A stretch of DNA of 64,000 bases from Gordionus sp. m RMFG-2023. Lineage: Eukaryota; Nematomorpha; Gordioida; Chordodea; Parachordodidae. The position numbers and the translations under genes were made by a program. Positions 13,251-41,284 of the stretch are shown in pieces. The DNA lies in NCBI RefSeq assembly GCF_954871325.1, contig NC_088776.1, positions 945,671-1,009,670 of the forward strand, given 5' to 3'. Position 1 is the stretch's first letter. Each line of letters begins with the position of its first letter. The notes beneath the pieces are model-generated. The model was not told where the DNA came from, searched no databases, and saw only the letters and a list, made by a program, of their open reading frames with translations.

Positions 13251-13853
13251 AATTTTTGACTTTGATTATTTCTTTTTCTTCGGTCCGTTTCTTAAACTAG
13301 AATTAATATTAAATTAAAACTCAATTCTGGTAGTGTATATAAATAAATTTTTTACCACAGAATTCGCAACTTGGCATTTATAGTTTATCTAGGCATTTTA
13401 GTTTTATAAACCAGGGTTTTCCAATAAAACCCATCTTTAATTTTTGTTGAAATATTAATAAATATCCGATAAATCTCAGAGTTTTATGCTGATGATTTAG
13501 TAGGCATTTATATAATTATTGTATTAACTCTTAAAATTTATGCAATTTATACTATTTTTAATCAAAGTACTATGTGATGCAGTAAATTAATTTATATATA
13601 TTTTAAGGAGAAAGCTAGAAAGAGAGAGGCACGTAGTCGTAGCAAGAAACGCCACAAGCAAAGTCTTATAGCTTCAATATACAACTATCTTGATGATACT
13701 TCAAATTTTATAAGCAGTGAAAATCAAAGGCAAGTTGAACATTACTGTGGGCCATTAAATATTCTATGCCCATATTGTAATGCATTAAATATTATTTCCG
13801 AAAAACCATCTGATATAAAATTTAAAAATTGCTGTCACAAAGGTCGTGTTTTA

Positions 13854-14634
13854 TTGCCTTCTCTACAATATCCAGATTTATTAAAAGATTTACTTTCAAA
13901 TTTAGACAATCATTATTATAAAAATTTCTCTCAGAATATCTGGTCATACAACAGTTCCTTGGCTTTTGCTTTGATGGGGGCTAAAAATGATACTTTATTA
14001 AATAAAGGCCCATACTGTTTTAGGGTTCATGGTCAAATTTACCATCGAGCATCACATTTATATCCTCCTAATGGCGTTTCCTTAAAATATGCACAATTAT
14101 ATGTTCTTGAAACAGGCCATTGAAAATCGGCTAGAGTTTTTCATTTTAAAATTATCTGAATTATTACAGGATATTATTAAAAAAGATTTATTTGGCAAAT
14201 GTTCGGCATACGTTTATATCATAGATTTTCAAAAGAGAGGATTACCTCATGCTCATATGCTCATTATTATACATGAAAATAATAAAATTGAAACAGCTAA
14301 GTGTATAGATAATTTTGTTCGAGCTGAAATCCCAGATAAATTCGTCGAACCCCTATTATATGATATTGTAAGTCGCTTTATGATACATGGACCTTGTGGT
14401 ATTTTGAATCCTCACTCCCCATGCATGGAAGATGGTTCGTGTACAAGAAAATTTCCGAAAGATTTTCAAAAAGAATCTCAACACAATCCGAACGGATATG
14501 CATTTTATCAACGTAGAGATAAGGGTTTTATTCATGTCGGAGGTAAACCTGTCGATAATCGATACGTCTTTCCTTATGACAAATATCTATTATTAAAGTT
14601 TAATGCTCACATAAATGTTGAAATACATCTATAA
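13854..14634 (+). pseudogene. Helitron Rep (HUH nuclease) part
   Basis: Two overlapping frames (13854-14123 and 14089-14634) cover the Helitron-like N-terminal domain and the start of the Rep nuclease. The motif GLPHAHML supplies the two metal-binding histidines typical of HUH endonucleases. The block FMIHGPCG and the cysteine-rich PHSPCMEDGSCTRKFPK segment are standard features of Helitron Rep. The frame shift around 14090-14120 and a second shift near 14630, just before the catalytic tyrosine block, show that the copy cannot make a full Rep protein. Confidence 0.85.
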
Positions 14635-15191
14635 AATCCATCAAATATATTTTTAAGTACGTTTACAAAGGCTACGACTGTGCTATTATATATCTTAAAA
14701 CTAATTCGCTTCAATCTCGTGATAAAATTAGAATGCATATAAATGCCAGATATGTAAGTACATGTGAAGCCATGTAGAGATTATTAGAAAATCGAATGCA
14801 TGATCGATCTCACGGCATCATTCGATTAGCAATTCACTTGCCATTTCATCAACCAGTATATTTTTTAGAAGGACAAGATCGTCAGGCACTAGAAAAATTT
14901 GCTAGCAGAAATATTATGTTAACTGCCTGGTTTGAACTAAATAAAAAAGACGTTAATGGCCGTCAATATTTATATGCCAATATACCATATCATTATAATT
15001 TCAGCGCTAATAAGTGGAAACCAAGGCAAAGAAAAAATAATAATTACAAGTATGTATACGGTTAATGCTAAATCCGGTGAGAGATTTTTTCTACGTTTTT
15101 TATTACTTCATGTTGCTGGCGCCACAAGTTTTGAATATTTGAGAAGTGTATTTTTAATACATTTAAAGATGCGGCTTTTAAAAGAAATTTA

Positions 15192-16157
15192 TTGGTTAAT
15201 GACAAGGAATGGGAAATATTTATGGAAGAAGCGTCAACATTTTTAATGCCCATACAAATGCGTCAATCATTTGCCTTTATTTGTAGTTTTTGTCAACCAG
15301 AAATTCCAAATAACCTCTGGGAAAAATTTAAAAAATATATGATAGAAGATTTCGCACATACCCATACAGATTCTTTTGCAATTAATATGTCCTTATCAGA
15401 TATAGAAAAAGTTTTGCGTGACCATGGTTTTCATCTAAATAATTTTAATTTGCCTGTTCCTACTATATCAGTTGAAAATGATATTTATAATATTGAACCT
15501 GAGGCAGCTAAAGCATTGGAAATGATTTCTAAATTAAATCTTTTACAAAAATCATTTAATCGTTCAAAAAATAATGATTTTGCTCAGCTTTGTTTTTATA
15601 TTGATGGTCCTGGTGGTTCTGGAAAAACTTCTTTGTATAACACCCTAATGTGCTACATAAGAGGACGCAACCAAATAGTTTTGCCGTTTGCAACAACAGG
15701 CATTGCCGCTATTCTTTTAAAAGGGGGTAGAACAATACATAGTGGATTTAAATTGCCTATTCCGATTGTTGATAACTCTATATCTCGCATGAGTCTTCGT
15801 TCCCATGAAGCTACTGTTATTAAAAGCTCCAAATTAATTATTATCGACGAAGCTACAATGATGACCAAATACGCTTTACGCTGTATCGATAGATTACTTA
15901 AAGATATTATGCAAACACAGTTGCCATTCGGTGGTAAAGTTATATTATTGGGCGGCGAGTTTAGGCGAACTTTACCTGTCATTCCAAACAGTTCAAAATC
16001 AGATATTATTGAATCGTGTCTTAAGCCTTCTGATTTATGGGTTTATTTTAAAGTTATCTACCTGAGTGAAAATATGCGATTATCTTCTGAAGATGTTGAA
16101 TATAATTCTTGGCTTTTGAATGTTGGAGAGTCTTCATCAAATGTTTACAATCCTTAA
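15192..16157 (+). pseudogene. Helitron PIF1-like DNA helicase part
   Basis: A 321-codon frame. The Walker A motif GPGGSGKTS lies near residue 139, the Walker B motif IIDEATMM near 216, and the GGEFRRTLPVIP motif near 250, all typical of PIF1-family 5'-3' helicases fused to Helitron Rep. The frame ends early relative to the family. The C-terminal helicase motifs continue in the separate frame at 16421-16806. The first 40 or so residues overlap the end of the Rep-to-helicase linker. Confidence 0.88.
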
Positions 16158-16420
16158 CTCCCTCCAGATTCTATTGAAATCCCAAATTCATTATGAAAAT
16201 TTATTCATCAATTCAATATATGGAGCCTCCATGCAAATATCTGATATTAACTTACTTTGAAAAAAAAACTTATATTAACCACTAAAAATAATATACCCTA
16301 AATTTAAATAACGAAATTATTCAACAACTACCAGGAAATTTTAAGATATATCATAGTGCTGATCCGGAGGATTTATTTAATCACCCCATTGAATTTCTTC
16401 ATTCTCAAACCCCACCAGGA

Positions 16421-16810
16421 ATGCCTCCTCATATTTTAAACCTTAAAGTTGGGACAATATTAATGCTTCTTCGTAACATGAACCCCAGCAGAGGCTTATG
16501 CAATGGGACACGCCTTCTTATCAAAAATTTACATGATAAATTTATAGATTCTGAAATATTATCAGAAACGCATAATGGCCATCGCGTTTTTATTCCTCGA
16601 ATTGATCTATCCCCTAACGATTCCCGGTTACCTTTCATATTAAAAAGACGCCAATTTCCTATTATTCCTGCTTTTTTTATCACTATAAATAAAAGTCAGG
16701 GTCAAACATTTGACAATGTCGGCCTCTTTCTTCCTGAACCTGTGTTTTCGCATGGTCAGCTCTATGTTGCACTAACACGTTGCAGATTAAAAAAAAATAT
16801 GAAAATTTAG
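16421..16810 (+). pseudogene. Helitron helicase C-terminal part
   Basis: A 129-codon frame ending the helicase. The motif INKSQGQTFDNVG and the following HGQLYVALTRC are the conserved C-terminal PIF1/Helitron motifs. It is separated from the preceding helicase frame by about 260 bases in which the frame is lost. Confidence 0.85.
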
Positions 16811-17279
16811 ATATTATCTACAAAAAACCAGGGCAAACTTTTGAATGATAATAGAGTACTTACTCTTAATGTCGTATATCAGGGCATATTAAATTCTTTC
16901 GCTACAAATTAATAACGATACCACATTGAGCAAAACCATCAAAGATCCGATACCATTATCAGTAAATTCTATTTTATACTTTCAATTAACCCGATTAATT
17001 TACAGCAAGCTACAATCAACGAAATATTTACGGCAAGCTACAGTCATGGAAATTACAAAAAACGAATCACATTGAGCAAAACCATCGATATTCCAGACGT
17101 AGGCTTAAAAATCTAACATCCCTCTCATTTTGAAAATATCTTTAATCTCATTTTTTAGTAAAATTTTTGATATTATAAATTTTACTATATTATATTTTTT
17201 ATTTGGTTACAAATGCATATGTGTGGGAACCCAATAATCGTGAAGTCTTGAGGTATATACAATTATTATTATATACTTT

Positions 17280-17520
17280 CTTATAATTCATATCTTTGTC
17301 TCTTTTTTTCTATTTCTTCCTTCTTTTTTTCATTTCTTTTCTCCCCTAAAATCCATCTCCTACCTTCACGCGGTGGGGAGTGAACAGAAATGCTGACTAA
17401 CAGGAGCTCTGGTGGATAATACTGGTATTTGTGGTGCCAATAAGAGACACAGTTACATGTAATTGCAATAGGCAAGCTGACGAATATAGTGGCCTAGTGG
17501 GTTAATTCATATGCATTGGT
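17280..17520 (+). repeat. tRNA-like box A and flanking sequence (possible SINE piece)
   Basis: At 17490-17501, tggcctagtggg fits the polymerase III box A consensus (TRGCNNAGYNGG). No matching box B follows within 80 bases, so this is not a functional tRNA. The preceding 200 bases are less AT-rich than their surroundings and include cacgcggtggggagtgaaca. A truncated tRNA-derived SINE is the simplest reading, but a chance match is possible. Confidence 0.35.
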
Positions 17521-18299
17521 AGATATATGAAATAAATCGCTCTATCTTTTTGATTGTTAGATGGGCAATTTATTTTTATCCAATAATTTGCGAGATTTAG
17601 ATTTAGATTATGTTAATTTTAAAAATATAGTTTTTAAATATATAAATTTGTTTATATTAACTCATAAAATATTTAGCGTCATCTATATTATACATTTTAT
17701 TTATAAAATCTATTATATTTTGGTCATAATAGGAAGCATTTGTGATATTTTTTAAAAAAAATATTCGATTGACAAAAGGTATAATTTTATTTTATATAAT
17801 TTTCGCTTAGAATAAAGAGTTAAAACTCAGAAAATTATTCCTTAATGTTGGGGGTTGAAATAAAAATTTTCTATGGATAAGAATCTTTTACTGATATTCT
17901 CAATTATTTTTTAATTTAAAACTCTAGAGTCTTTGAGTCTAATATACGAACGTAGAAGAGGGTTGGGGTTGGGGGGGGGGGGGGTGTTACTTAAAAGTTG
18001 CTTAAAAAAATATCTCGATAAGATATTGTTATTATACCTAAATATTATTTTTAGTGCTTCATGGCATGATTTAAATTTATTTAGTTTTAATATATATATT
18101 TAATCGCCTTACTTAAATTCAGTTTGTATTTGTATCATCGTTTAAATTAGGATTTATAATTTTAATTTTATTATTGCGTAAATTAAAATGATAGATTGAT
18201 TTATTGTGGACAAAAAATGATATATATATATAAAGATGTCATATATTAGTTGTAATGATATATATATTCTGTACATATACACACCAATATTAATTTAAT

Positions 18300-18440
18300 T
18301 AGAAAGTTATAATATATTTATTTTACATAAATAACAAAAAAAAATTATTATTATTGGTGCATCGAGTATCGGTTTTTGAAAATCCGTTCCAAACCGGATC
18401 GGATATTGACAGTTATCATAGTCAATTTGAGTTATAGTTT
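18300..18440. repeat. Dispersed direct repeat, copy 1 (partner 20395-20530)
   Basis: About 130 bases, with shared blocks ggtttttgaaa, ctggatcg/ccggatcg and gacagtta-catagtcaa, recur 2.1 kb downstream with moderate divergence. No ends or coding capacity are visible. Confidence 0.75.
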
Positions 18441-19059
18441 ATATATTTAAAATCTGACTCGATGACAATTATAGAATGTGCTAAATACCTTATTCTTCAC
18501 ACACCAATTCTATCTTTATAAAACAGGTATTGAAAAAATTCCGTTTTTTCATCTTTATTGATAATTAGTAATAAAAAAGGGGGAAAGCAAAGTAATTTTC
18601 GGAACATATAAATAATTTTAAAAATTAGATATAAAAAACCTATATTATTTTAAATGATGCGACATTAAATAGTGTTTATAATATAATATAATAAACTTCT
18701 TAATAATGTATCATAAAATTAAAAGAGAGATAATTTAATCTAACTTAGATTTTATTTATATATGTTAAATTTCATTAAAAAATATTAATCACGAAACATC
18801 TCGTAAATTTATAAAATAAAAAATAAAATTAGCCTAAATAATATGTAATATAGATTAATTTTTTATTCTGGATTTCAAAGTAGATGATTGGTTAATAATT
18901 CATACTACCAAGTGAATGTATGGAAATATTTTAAATACCAACTTAATTTGCTAAATACCGACCAAAATTTATTAAAATGTAATAAGACCCTTATTATTTA
19001 ATATATTAATACGGAATCACGTGGTCGAGTCCGGCCTCCTATATATTATCCCCCCAAGG

Positions 19060-19185
19060 ATGGAATTACCAAGTTAGATTTAAAAAAAAAACATCACCAT
19101 TCCCGGGATTCGAACCCAGGATTATGGAATCAGTAAGCCAAATTATAAATATATTTGGTAGTGCCTATCCAAATGAAAAATGAAC
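19060..19185 (-). repeat. tRNA-derived SINE piece
   Basis: On the minus strand, gggttcgaatcccggga (plus-strand positions 19101-19117) is a perfect polymerase III box B / T-arm. Upstream on the same strand, ggataggcactacca is a weak box A. A T-run follows downstream, as in polymerase III termination. The acceptor stem does not pair, so this is a tRNA-derived repeat rather than a gene. Confidence 0.55.
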
Positions 19186-20394
19186 AAAATTCAAATTTGA
19201 CAGGTATGTACCTTAAGGTAGTAAGCATCATTAACCTAGATGATTTGATAAAAATATTAATTTCTTATTACATAAAATTTGGTGTTTCTTCCCGTAACGT
19301 AATATTTTTTATCCCATATCTTCTTTACAAGTCGTTTATGTTAAAAGGAAGGCAAGAAAATTTCAAAAATATTGGAGTGGTGGCTATCATTTCATGAGTA
19401 GGAATATTGCTTGACTAGAAACAGGGGCGAATATTTGGTAACAAATTTTTCCAATCAGCAATGAGATTTACATTGTAAAGTGCTATGGAATCGATATAAA
19501 AAAATCTCAAATTACTATTTAAATATTCTTACAAAGAATTGGGTTCAGTTACTATGGCCTCCACAATTTGAGTTGTAGAGTTCGACGAATTCTAAGGTGA
19601 TAGGCTATACAGTCGATTTTAAATCACGTGGGTATCATTACTTAATTGCTTATAGTGTGTCTCAATGAATATATCTTTTATATAGTTTTGTATTTGACAT
19701 AGTGAGAGGGAGACAGTAAGGCAATGCCTTATAGGCGAATGTGGCAGGGTGCTAGATAATACCACTAGTATCACCTCCTGAAAAAAAATTAAAAGAATTG
19801 TTCTGCAAAAAACTTCAAACTAATGATAAGACTATGATATATGAAAATATACTATTTTCTACAGTATATAATTGAAACTATGTATACCCAATAAATGAAT
19901 TAGGATTTTTATCTTCATTAATTAACTTATATCGTTAACACTATATAATATATCTGTATTAAAAATAATGGCTTGCCTTAAAAAACCTAAAATATTTTTT
20001 CGAATCATTTATTCTAATTTTTAACCTATGAATTTTTCTGCAACCCCTTTATAAAATTTCATGGGGTACCAATACATTACTATCTTGCAGTTTTGCTGCT
20101 AGAGTCGAATGGCGAGATGATGAAGTACATCGCGATTGAGTTGATAAAGGATTTCTGATATTTACATATTATTTTTTCAAATTAACAAAAAATTTTAGAT
20201 TTATGTTTGACATGTTTTTATTTTTATATTTAGAAAAGCTTATTTTATTTATTTTCATTAAAGTTTAGATTGAAATTCATTTATTTAACGATTTTATAAA
20301 CTTTAATCTTAAATTATCTATTACATGTTATAATGCTTATTTTAATAATTTAAATCATATACATATCAAAAATGAAAGTCATTTTATTAATTCA

Positions 20395-20530
20395 ATGAGC
20401 AAGTCGTAATATATTTATTTACATATATAACAAAAAAATAATTCATTATTATTGGTACAATGAGCATCGGTTTTTGAAAGTCTGCTCAAAACTGGATCGA
20501 ATAGTGACAGTTAACATAGTCAAGTTATTA
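20395..20530. repeat. Dispersed direct repeat, copy 2 (partner 18300-18440)
   Basis: See the partner: agcatcggtttttgaaag and tagtgacagttaacatagtc are the recognisable shared blocks. It ends about 90 bases past the 3' end of the neprilysin-like gene (minus strand, stop at 20622). Confidence 0.75.
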
Positions 20531-20621
20531 TTAATTAATGATATGTTGATAGTATGTAAAATATTAAGTGACTCTTTTTTGTTCAAATATTCTTCCATTT
20601 TTTTCCAAGACGCGGTCTAAA

Positions 20622-35860
<15,239 letters not shown>

Positions 35861-35899
35861 TATCAAGTCTCTATTTTAAAAGCTTAAAAAAAATATTTG

Positions 35900-37215
35900 G
35901 TTAATTTATATAAGGAGCCTTTTAGTTTCTTTGGTTTATAATAAATGTTGGGAATTCAAATGATTACAATTATTGAACAAAAATTATAAAATTTGGAGCA
36001 AAAAATTATAAAATTTTGAGCAAAAATTTAAAAATTTAAAAATTAGATCCTATTTTTTTAATCTTAAATATTTTGTATAGCCTTATATATTAAAATTTTA
36101 AATTCTGATAAATATTTAATGAAATAATTTATAAGAATTAGAATTGGATTTATTGTATCGATAAAATATATTAATTTGCCTTAAGGATATTTCTATTCTG
36201 GAAATTTGTATTGTAGCCCTATAAAATAAAAAAAAATTTTCCCCGGTAAAAATATATTATAAAATTAAAAAAATATTGTTCACAACTTTTAGTTTTAGTT
36301 TCTTAGTAAAAAAGTATCTTTTTAAAATAATTATTTACACCCCTTAAGATATTTTTTTTATATTATTCCATAATTTTTCTTGTATAAAATATTGCAAAAA
36401 TTTTTTTTAAAACATTGTTTCGTAACTTTTAGTTTAGATATTCTTAAATGATTTCATTTTCTAATAAAATTTTATTTGTTCCTTTAGGAATTTTGTTCAT
36501 TCCTCCATTTAATTCTCTTGTAAAATACTGCTGTATTAGTTCCTAAATTTCTAATTCACTTCCACACAAAAAATTTTTACTGCTAATAACAGTGTTTATT
36601 TATTTATTTTTTTAAAATAAATTAGAACTTTCGGATTGTTTAATTACACCTCACCCTAAAATATAAATAGCCAAAAATAGCGTTGCTGAACGGTCCGTTC
36701 TGGTTAATATTTTTAACCTAAAATAATATTACGTAAGCCGGGAAATTTTTGTTCATAGATTCTCGAGGCTTAAGATATTATTTTTATAGTTAAAAATTAT
36801 TGATCGAACAGTTTAGGGATAATTTACCCAAATCGGACCCGTTTAAAATCGCTAGCGGAAAACCGGCCGGCCCATTAACTTATTATCCTATTTTAAAAAA
36901 AAATTTGCTTTCCTTATATTTTTTTGAAAATTCATAGAAGATTTTTCACAATTATTATTTGATTTTCACAAAATTATTTGGTTTAATTTTACGAGTTACT
37001 AAGATATAAATTTTTACTATAAAAATCATATTATGCACTTAGATAAAATAATTAATAAATATGTCTGAGCATATTATATTTTCTAAAATCGGTGAAAATA
37101 ATAAATATTACTTAAAAAATTCATATGTTGGGAATATAATAAAAATTACTTGAAGTACTGTTAATAAGATTAATTAAGGATAGATATATGAAATAGCACT
37201 AAAAGATATCTATTG
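35900..37215. other. Upstream region of the neprilysin-like gene, no gene seen
   Basis: The first kilobase upstream (plus-strand direction) of the start codon at 35860 is very AT-rich, with no promoter motif I can defend. At about 36680-36840 a diverged relative of the palindromic MITE is suggested by aataatattacgtaagcc. Otherwise nothing is recognised. Confidence 0.4.
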
Positions 37216-37219
37216 TAAG

Positions 37220-37246
37220 CTAACCTAACCCTAACCCTAACCTTAA
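37220..37246. repeat. Interstitial telomere-like repeat (CCCTAA)n
   Basis: aacctaaccctaaccctaac: two perfect and two imperfect CCCTAA units (TTAGGG on the other strand), followed by an imperfect one. Too short to be a chromosome end; it is an internal remnant or a chance-level microsatellite. Confidence 0.8.
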
Positions 37247-37249
37247 ATT

Positions 37250-38500
37250 TTTTTTAGTTTTCCTATTATTTATGCCGATTAAATTTCTTTTTTTAAAAAA
37301 AAAAATAATATAAATTAAAAAAATTTCCTTTGGAGTATTTTTTATTCTTGCTAATTTAAAAAATGTAATTATAAGTCGTATTTGTAATATACATTTCAAT
37401 AAATAAATTAAAATATTGATGTCATGATAAATCAATAAAATAAATATTATAAAAAAAATGTTTATTTAATATATAATAATAAATATTATTTGAAAAAAAA
37501 TATACTAAATCAAAATAAAAAATTTGTCTCCGGAAAATTAACGTATACTTTACAAAATATTTCACTTAAATCACGTGACATCAGATACTTTTACCAAGGA
37601 ATTGGAGGTGGAACGGGATAAGTACTTATAAATTCGTTTAAAATTGTAAGGGAGTTAGTTTTGTTATCCTTGATAGTCAATAGGGCGTAGATAGAATTTG
37701 GGGTGGGGAAGGGCAGTAATATCGTCATTAGATTGGGAGAGGGGGGGGGCAAGAATATATAAAAGGCACGATAAAAAAATGGGGGAAATAAAATTGTAAC
37801 TAAAAACTGTTATGAAAGAGTCAAGCGACACTAAATAAATACGCTAAAATGTAAGGGAAAGATCATCCGTGGGAAGTGAAAGACTGAGCTGAGGAATGAG
37901 AATTCTCAGAAGATATTATTTGGACAAAAATACTAACTGATAAAAATTCGAACCTTCAAATCTATATATAAGGAATTTATTAATTAAAAAATTCTTTTTA
38001 TTTTGGCAATTTTTTTTTGTTTAATAATCGTAATTTAATTGATAAAATTAATTTGTATTTTATATTTTTTTTGTGATAATGTTAAAACTGTTAATATATA
38101 AATTTTGCATAAACTTTGTATATTTTTATTTTGTAATTTAATGACCTTTGAATTTTCTTAATTTATTTCTTTTTAATTTTATTTAATGACCTTTTGTAAT
38201 TTTTGTAAATGTTAATTTAATTTAAATAACGAATTTGTTAAAATTTAACCATTAAAAAATTGTATATACATAGACAAAAGTTATTTTTAGTATTTTTAAT
38301 ATATATAGAAATCATAAAAATATAAAAATAAAAATAAAATCATTTATAAATTGTAGCCTTTCGTATAAATATCAAAAACATTTTGTCCACCCTAAAATTT
38401 AGAAGAATAATATGTTGCAAAACTAAATTTTTTTTTAAAAAAAATATATATTTTTCTATTTACTCAATTAAATATCCTCATTTTCCATTTCCTTGGCTAT
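37250..38500. other. AT-rich stretch, no gene seen
   Basis: Low-complexity AT-rich sequence with a slightly more GC-containing patch at 37560-37900. No coding or repeat family is recognised. Confidence 0.4.
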
Positions 38501-38504
38501 CTTT

Positions 38505-38707
38505 TAGTGTTGTTAAAACGGCTAACTCAATATATTATTCAGAAAAATGATTATGCAAGCCTTAAGATTTTGCTCACGGGTGGGCACAAAGGGTTTGAAA
38601 CATCTGTTAAAGAAATCTCGAGACTTAGAGAATATATTTTTTTCTGGCAAAAATACTGAGTTATCCATTTTTAAAAATCTGCTCAAATTGAACCGTCAAA
38701 CAACACT
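38505..38707. mobile_element. Palindromic MITE copy
   Basis: The left tip tagtgttgttaaaacggctaactcaa runs straight from tip to inner arm, so about 30 bases of the left arm are missing compared with the copy at 31742. The right arm is present and ends in caacact. Confidence 0.8.
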
Positions 38708-39055
38708 GGTGTCTCTATAATGATACCTAACTTCGTTATTTCCATTTCTATTTTAATTTTTCTCTTCGGAATCTCTAATGATATTCATCTTTCTTTCTTT
38801 CTTTTTTTTTTCTATATAGCTTGGCTAAATTTTCTTTCCAATTATATCCCAATTTATATTTATTCTTTTCTTTTTTTTTTAAACCATTTTCTCCTTTTTT
38901 TTTCTTGACATTAATTTTTTTTTTATAAAAAAAAGAGTTTTTCCTCTCACATTGTACGATAAATTGTTCCGATTATGATTAACAATTATAATTATACCCT
39001 AAACAATTATTGACACATGAAATAAGGTTACTTTATTCCATATGTATATATGTAA

Positions 39056-39215
39056 TAGTGTTGTTGAACGGCTAGTTTTGAGCCGATTTTCAAAAAAGGG
39101 GCTAACTCAATATTTTAGCCAGAAGAATATCGCCCTAAGTTCCGTGATTTCCAGAATATATGTTGTTCCTTCATATGAGCAAAATCTTCAGGCTCGCGTC
39201 TGAATGAAATATTGG
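39056..39215. mobile_element. Palindromic MITE, left-half copy
   Basis: The left arm is complete (tagtgttgttgaacggctag, then ggctaactcaatattttagc), but the right arm is lost beyond about 39215. The stretch from 39215 to 40300 has no recognised content. Confidence 0.75.
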
Positions 39216-40309
39216 CGACGCATGTGAAGTCCCAAATTAAGGGATAACCATCTGGACTTAGTCCATCAACTGATGATAAATTAGTAGGCTCCAGATGTTT
39301 GGTATTCGGGCCCTCGTAAAGATAACTTAATTACTCATTGCATGCCTTGCATGTCTGCCTAGACTCTTATATACAAATCAAGACCTCCTTTTGGGATCAA
39401 CTAATATATTTTATATTTTATGCATGGCATGTATGTGGTTGAACTATGTTACATCCAATTCGTTGTCTTAATAGTTAATTAGTGAGAGGTTACCTAGGTT
39501 ACGATTTGGTAATAATTCCAACCATTTATAACCAATAGTACAGTCAGCATTTTGTAATTGATGAATATATTCCAAAGGGTGGTCTGATGAGAGTATTTAA
39601 AAAAAAAATTTTAAATTAAAGGTTCAAGAATTGATTGATTTGTTAAATAGGTCATTTTTTTTGCAGGATTTTACCAAAATTGTATTCGGGCGTGTTTAGA
39701 AAAATAATTCCAGGAAATTTCAAACAAATTTACCCTTAACTTTAGGAGCAATTGGCTGCTGAATTTTTTTTTGATAAATTTTTTTAGTAATAAGAATGTA
39801 ATGAGAGAGAAATAACGGTTCTTCAAACCATTATCGGTTTTAAACAAAAAAATAAAACTATTTATTCATGTTTATTATGGTTAAAAACATATCGGGTAGT
39901 TTATAAAAGATCGACCCCAAATCAGTTATTTTCATAACAACATGACCAACATTCGCTCGAAAAGACTGATACTAATCACGGTAGAAGATTTTTTCTTTTA
40001 AAGTTTTATGAATACGTATAGGTTTTCTGATGCAGTTTTTGAACTTCCTTGTGAAGAATTATATCTTAAGGAATGGTGAATCAAATCTATACCAAAACGG
40101 TTTTAAGCAACATGAGAGAAAGTTCTTGTATACAGGTTGTCTTGAGAAACATTATAATAGTGGAATACATAGAAGAAAGAGGATCATAAGACTAAAAAAT
40201 TTTCACTTTTTTTTGTATAAACTAATTATCAAATTTAAATCTAGATAAGCCATTTTAGTTTTAAGACGTAAAAACAAATTAAAACCTTTATTGGCAACAA
40301 TATTATTAA

Positions 40310-40425
40310 CTTTTCTTCTCTTCTCTTCTCTTCTCTTCTTCTTCTCTTCTCTTCTCTTCTTCTCTTCTTCTCTTCTCTTCTCTTCTCTCTTCTCTCTCTC
40401 TTCTCTTCTCTCTCTTCTCTTTGTT
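40310..40425. repeat. (CTTCT)n pentanucleotide repeat
   Basis: An imperfect cttct/ctctt array of about 110 bases, related in motif to the array at 53754. Confidence 0.93.
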
Positions 40426-40950
40426 AAAAGTTTAGAAAATTACAAAGCTTAAGTTACATCAGATCTTGTCAAATTTTTATACCCATATAAAAAATACCAT
40501 TTCCAAATATTTTTCAAATATTTGGTATAAGTTTAGATCATCCATATATCAATTTGTGATTGTTAATTTTTCATAATTAAAGTGATTTATTAAATAAATA
40601 GATGTTCAAGTAAGTGATATAAGAATGGTAACGTGGTTTTATTAAGACATGGAAAAAAACATAACCGAATAATTTTGGAATGTTTTCAAGGTACTAAAAA
40701 ATACATCTCAACAAAAATTATATTGCTATTAGTATTACACTACTCAATCATTGAAATAATACTAATTGTAGTATAAGTTACAAATATTTTTCTAAATTAC
40801 ATATATTTTATAATTGAATCAGTATTATAAATTAAACTATATCAACGTTATTATATAATATTTGTAAAATCATTAAATTAACTTCTATTTTTTCCAGCTA
40901 TAAGTAAATTATTATCTAATTCTATGGTGCTGAAGAAGAATCGGGATTGG

Positions 40951-40963
40951 AAAGAAAGAATGA

Positions 40964-41023
<60 letters not shown>

Positions 41024-41025
41024 AA
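40951..41025. repeat. (GAAA)n microsatellite
   Basis: About 18 GAAA units, about 260 bases before the left inverted repeat of the TIR transposon. Confidence 0.95.
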
Positions 41026-41284
41026 ACCAAATTGATTACAAAATAATATTAAATATTTATGTAAAATATGTTAATGTTGCACTTTCAATTTCCGACCCGC
41101 TCGGGTCTCTCCAAAACATAGAAATTCTTTTTTTCTCGGGCTCGGGTAAGCTGTAAGAAACAGCCTAACCCGAAGCCGAAGAATTAAATATTAATATCCT
41201 CATTATTCATTTGTTTCATCGATATCATTCCCAAATTATGAATTTTGATTATGATTTTGGATTAATATTTGTATTTATCACTAA

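Larger units (their letters stand above)
13600..16910 (+). mobile_element. Helitron (rolling-circle transposon), decayed autonomous copy
   Basis: Pieces of a RepHel protein lie in the correct order on one strand. About 13600-14120: Helitron N-terminal zinc-finger region (two CxxC-type pairs around CPYCNALNI and NCCHKGRVLLP). 14089-14634: Rep nuclease with the HUH-type motif GLPHAHML. About 14640-14680: the two-tyrosine block KYIFKYVYKGYDC in another frame. 15192-16157: PIF1-family helicase. 16421-16806: helicase C-terminal part. The coding region is broken at about five places and seems to lack some sequence between Rep and helicase, so it is dead. Similar non-coding blocks at about 11960-12120 and 16915-17090 (gcaaaaccatc followed by aaga and gataccat) may be subterminal sequence of the element. 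If so it runs from about 11.9 to 17.1 kb. Confidence 0.88.

Noticed and set aside
15653-15982. 109-codon minus-strand frame opposite the Helitron helicase
   Set aside because: Shadow of the helicase coding strand.
17490-17565. Functional tRNA gene at the box A match
   Set aside because: No box B and no cloverleaf pairing downstream.
40030-40248. 72-codon frame MQFLNFLVKNYIL...
   Set aside because: No family recognised and surrounded by stops in all frames. Considered a transposase scrap but no motif supports it.
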